A stretch of DNA of 64,000 bases from positions 18,866-82,865 of the forward strand of contig NZ_FTOV01000016.1 in the NCBI RefSeq assembly GCF_900156825.1. Reading direction: 5' to 3'. The stretch comes from Chryseobacterium gambrini. GTDB taxonomy: Bacteria > Bacteroidota > Bacteroidia > Flavobacteriales > Weeksellaceae. Positions 63,101 through 64,000 of the stretch are shown one piece after another. Both the position numbers and the translations under genes were made by a program. Numbering within the stretch: the stretch's first letter is position 1; every line of letters starts with the position of its first letter. The notes beneath the pieces were generated by a model. The model searched no databases, was not told the origin of the DNA, and was given only the letters and a program-made list of their open reading frames with translations.

Positions 63101-64000
63101 AACCGGGCTCTAAAGAAAAATGGACAGTCAAAATCACAGAAAATAATAAAAAGGCTTCGACTGCGCTCAGCTTGACAGCAGAAGTCTTGACAACAATGTA
63201 TGACAGATCTTTAGATCAGTTTTCTATAAATACTTTTGAATGGAAAAGGTATTATGTTCCGTATTATGCGGTAATGTCTTACAAAGTTAAATATAATCTT
63301 AGTGCGAGATTTGCTTCAAAAGAGGTTCCTTATATAAGATCTTTTTCAATAGAACCGCCATGCTTCAATTGGTATGATGGAGATATTCCTGAAGGTTTAA
63401 CGTTTGTGGGCGGAGCATGTGGATATTCCGGAGATGCAGTTTTGAATGAACTTGAAGGACCAAAATTACATTATAAAATTGCGAAAGGCGATGAAAAAGA
63501 AAGGGGAATTTCTGTTGGAGAAACCCACAGCGATTTACCCCAAGTTCCCGTGCGCCAAAACCTAAACGAAACCGCATTTTTCTACCCGGATTTGAGAACC
63601 GATTCCGAAGGCAATGTAAGCTTCGAATTTACTTCTCCGGAAGCACTGACAAAATGGAAGCTGATGTTTTTGGCGCATACGAAAGACGCAAAAGCAGGAA
63701 CGCTGGAAAAAGAAGTCATAACGCAGAAAGAATTTTCTGTAACGCCAAACTACCCAAGATTTTTGAGAGAAGGAGATGAACTGAATCTCCAGTCCAAACT
63801 ATCAAACTTAACGAACAAAAAATTAAACGGTTCGGCAAGCTTACAGATTCTGGATGCCTTTACCAATGAAGATATTTCTTCCCAGTTTGGTTTAAATTCA
63901 AGCATTCAGAACTTTGATCTGAATGAAAACGGAAATTCAGCCTTGACATGGAAAATAAAAGTGCCAAACAATGTTTCATCCATTATTTTAAAAGTGGTGG
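60175..64000 (+). CDS. Alpha-2-macroglobulin-family protein, 3' end outside the window
   Basis: The frame opens at ATGATG (60175) and stays open to the window end, giving 1275 visible residues. An in-frame TAA at 60163 rules out a longer N-terminus. Residues 1 to about 290 are helical and unrecognised. Macroglobulin-like beta domains follow, with the family motif FTDRAIYRPGQTVYF at about 497-511 and VEEYKRPKFEITFEP; the A2M domain begins near 1130 (ETAFFYPDLRTDSEGNV, ALTKWKLMFLAHTKD). Family members trap proteases or are surface lipoproteins, yet no signal peptide or lipobox is present here. Any thioester region lies past the window. Confidence 0.88.
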   Translation, partial: MMEANVVQLIISLRNEFAGIHYARYFEDNENNRISHFLQKVHDSGESLQGEEKTLYEILVSTFALDYFNASFSGEDLTNINSQDLSQIETWTVLDFKNYISESFKKNDLRKESLKKISIEKYSLLFRGYEEDIAYYRTLQDWHLMRKINFLLDGGFFTKNELKENENKILAIYDVLINENEGNSKLYFMREKLLYLCSLDKELNKLQQLQTILKSDIDGDYKVLMMRDIMTIYRNDDKSREALEIADQAKKQFPNSPFLKEIQYKEDLMTCPELGLNFEKQIQSNKPIHIVAEYRNTSDFILNIYEVKGGFKSFIKYTEDYRSEEKFYHEIEKILIRKEHYTLPHCEIYEEMKTSLEIKPLPPGLYVAEFSSKDLAESDSVKNYFFTVSDYKIIYHHKDANDFPESFRLVNSENGTPIPNEEIVFFEYLRDQDLVKLNAKTDDLGVFKIPSDANNSYRKYLVHHPKTNDFQILDVWGRKFSEEQTRDILNKTIPQIFTDRAIYRPGQTVYFKVINTKIESEKESVVVGLKQKIALTDGNEEGISTQEFTTNEFGSYHGSFVLPKGKLNGTFALMIEDGADCFHTFLVEEYKRPKFEITFEPVKGEYQYGQTLELKGRATSFSGVPLRNIVVNYEITENDIRWKFFSHYSNDYNHENSILGNAETDENGEFTISVTFEENTYLKDVQVDCFKIEASVTDINGETQSASVEINVASVPYYIKAEEIKDAFTDENVKIKVETKNYNNQDVEKPYHVKLSKLKSPDRIFRKMFEDKIQNLSQFSKEEFIAKFPHDYFDEDEYEEEVQIEKVILDKIYDPKTDNQQPIANLDLGKLDVGRYELELYDSQNKELIETSQYFNVWDKNSLKEEKVFLNVVDPKKGFLRGEKANIYVYSAIPDALVYIFLQDCLGNTIAEIKQLKNGILDYIVEIPKNKNISEINVQFQIIAYNEVQHSEITLKIKENENPLTIETIVFRDKIEPGSKEKWTVKITENNKKASTALSLTAEVLTTMYDRSLDQFSINTFEWKRYYVPYYAVMSYKVKYNLSARFASKEVPYIRSFSIEPPCFNWYDGDIPEGLTFVGGACGYSGDAVLNELEGPKLHYKIAKGDEKERGISVGETHSDLPQVPVRQNLNETAFFYPDLRTDSEGNVSFEFTSPEALTKWKLMFLAHTKDAKAGTLEKEVITQKEFSVTPNYPRFLREGDELNLQSKLSNLTNKKLNGSASLQILDAFTNEDISSQFGLNSSIQNFDLNENGNSALTWKIKVPNNVSSIILKVV

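Noticed and set aside
1..64000. CRISPR arrays, tRNA and rRNA genes, insertion sequences
   Set aside because: I looked for regular repeat-spacer runs, cloverleaf-like and rRNA-like stretches, transposase motifs and flanking inverted repeats, and saw none. This was by eye only.

Overview
The window is AT-rich, lacks strong Shine-Dalgarno sequences and contains SusC/SusD pairs, TAnnTTTG-type -7 boxes and GGCTTTAGCC hairpins. I read it as chromosomal DNA of a Bacteroidota bacterium, most likely a Flavobacteriia member close to Chryseobacterium. I see no rRNA, tRNA, CRISPR array, integrase or transposase.

Region 1 (1-8511). A cysteine desulfurase missing its 5' end converges on a ten-gene minus-strand operon for molybdenum cofactor (Moco): xdhC-like, moaA, mocA-like, moeA, a TauE/SafE permease, a small molybdopterin-domain protein, moaD, moeB-rhodanese, moaE and a moaC-moaB fusion. 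Region 2 (8512-16626). Divergent from it are two paralogous three-gene sets for molybdenum hydroxylases of the PaoABC (YagTSR) aldehyde oxidase type. One has a Tat signal and the other does not. The intergenic control region carries a 21-bp-phased direct repeat and a 12-bp inverted repeat. The operon supplies the cofactor and the XdhC/PaoD-type chaperone that these enzymes need.

Region 3 (16631-29067). A 12-kb unit of six tightly packed genes lies between two strong hairpin terminators. It encodes very large proteins without export signals: a 1449-aa protein with GVHLH, PNRW and DSFGR motifs, a LamG-like beta protein, a phage tail-collar-like protein, a DUF6603-like protein and two unknowns. 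Nothing phage-like surrounds it. This is the best candidate for an undescribed system.

Region 4 (29087-32315). Singletons: a 5-hydroxyisourate hydrolase, a Crp/Fnr regulator, a TspO-like membrane protein, a flavin reductase-like protein and a DUF6150-like small protein.

Region 5 (32321-55940). A beta-mannan/glucomannan utilization locus: glycan-binding lipoprotein, SusD, SusC, AraC regulator, GH5 mannanase, three GH26 mannanases, a GPH sugar symporter, a GH130 mannosylglucose phosphorylase, an AGE-family 2-epimerase, a tandem carbohydrate-binding protein, a phosphomannose-isomerase-like cupin, a GH5-CE2 fusion, a sialate-O-acetylesterase-like esterase and a GH3 beta-glucosidase. The logic is surface binding and cutting of (acetylated) glucomannan, TonB-driven import, periplasmic trimming, symport of mannobiose, epimerization to mannosylglucose and phosphorolysis.

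Region 6 (56155-64000). Two tandem-duplicated leucine-rich-repeat-like proteins are followed by an alpha-2-macroglobulin-family protein cut by the window end. None of the three shows a signal peptide, which is unusual for the macroglobulin family.
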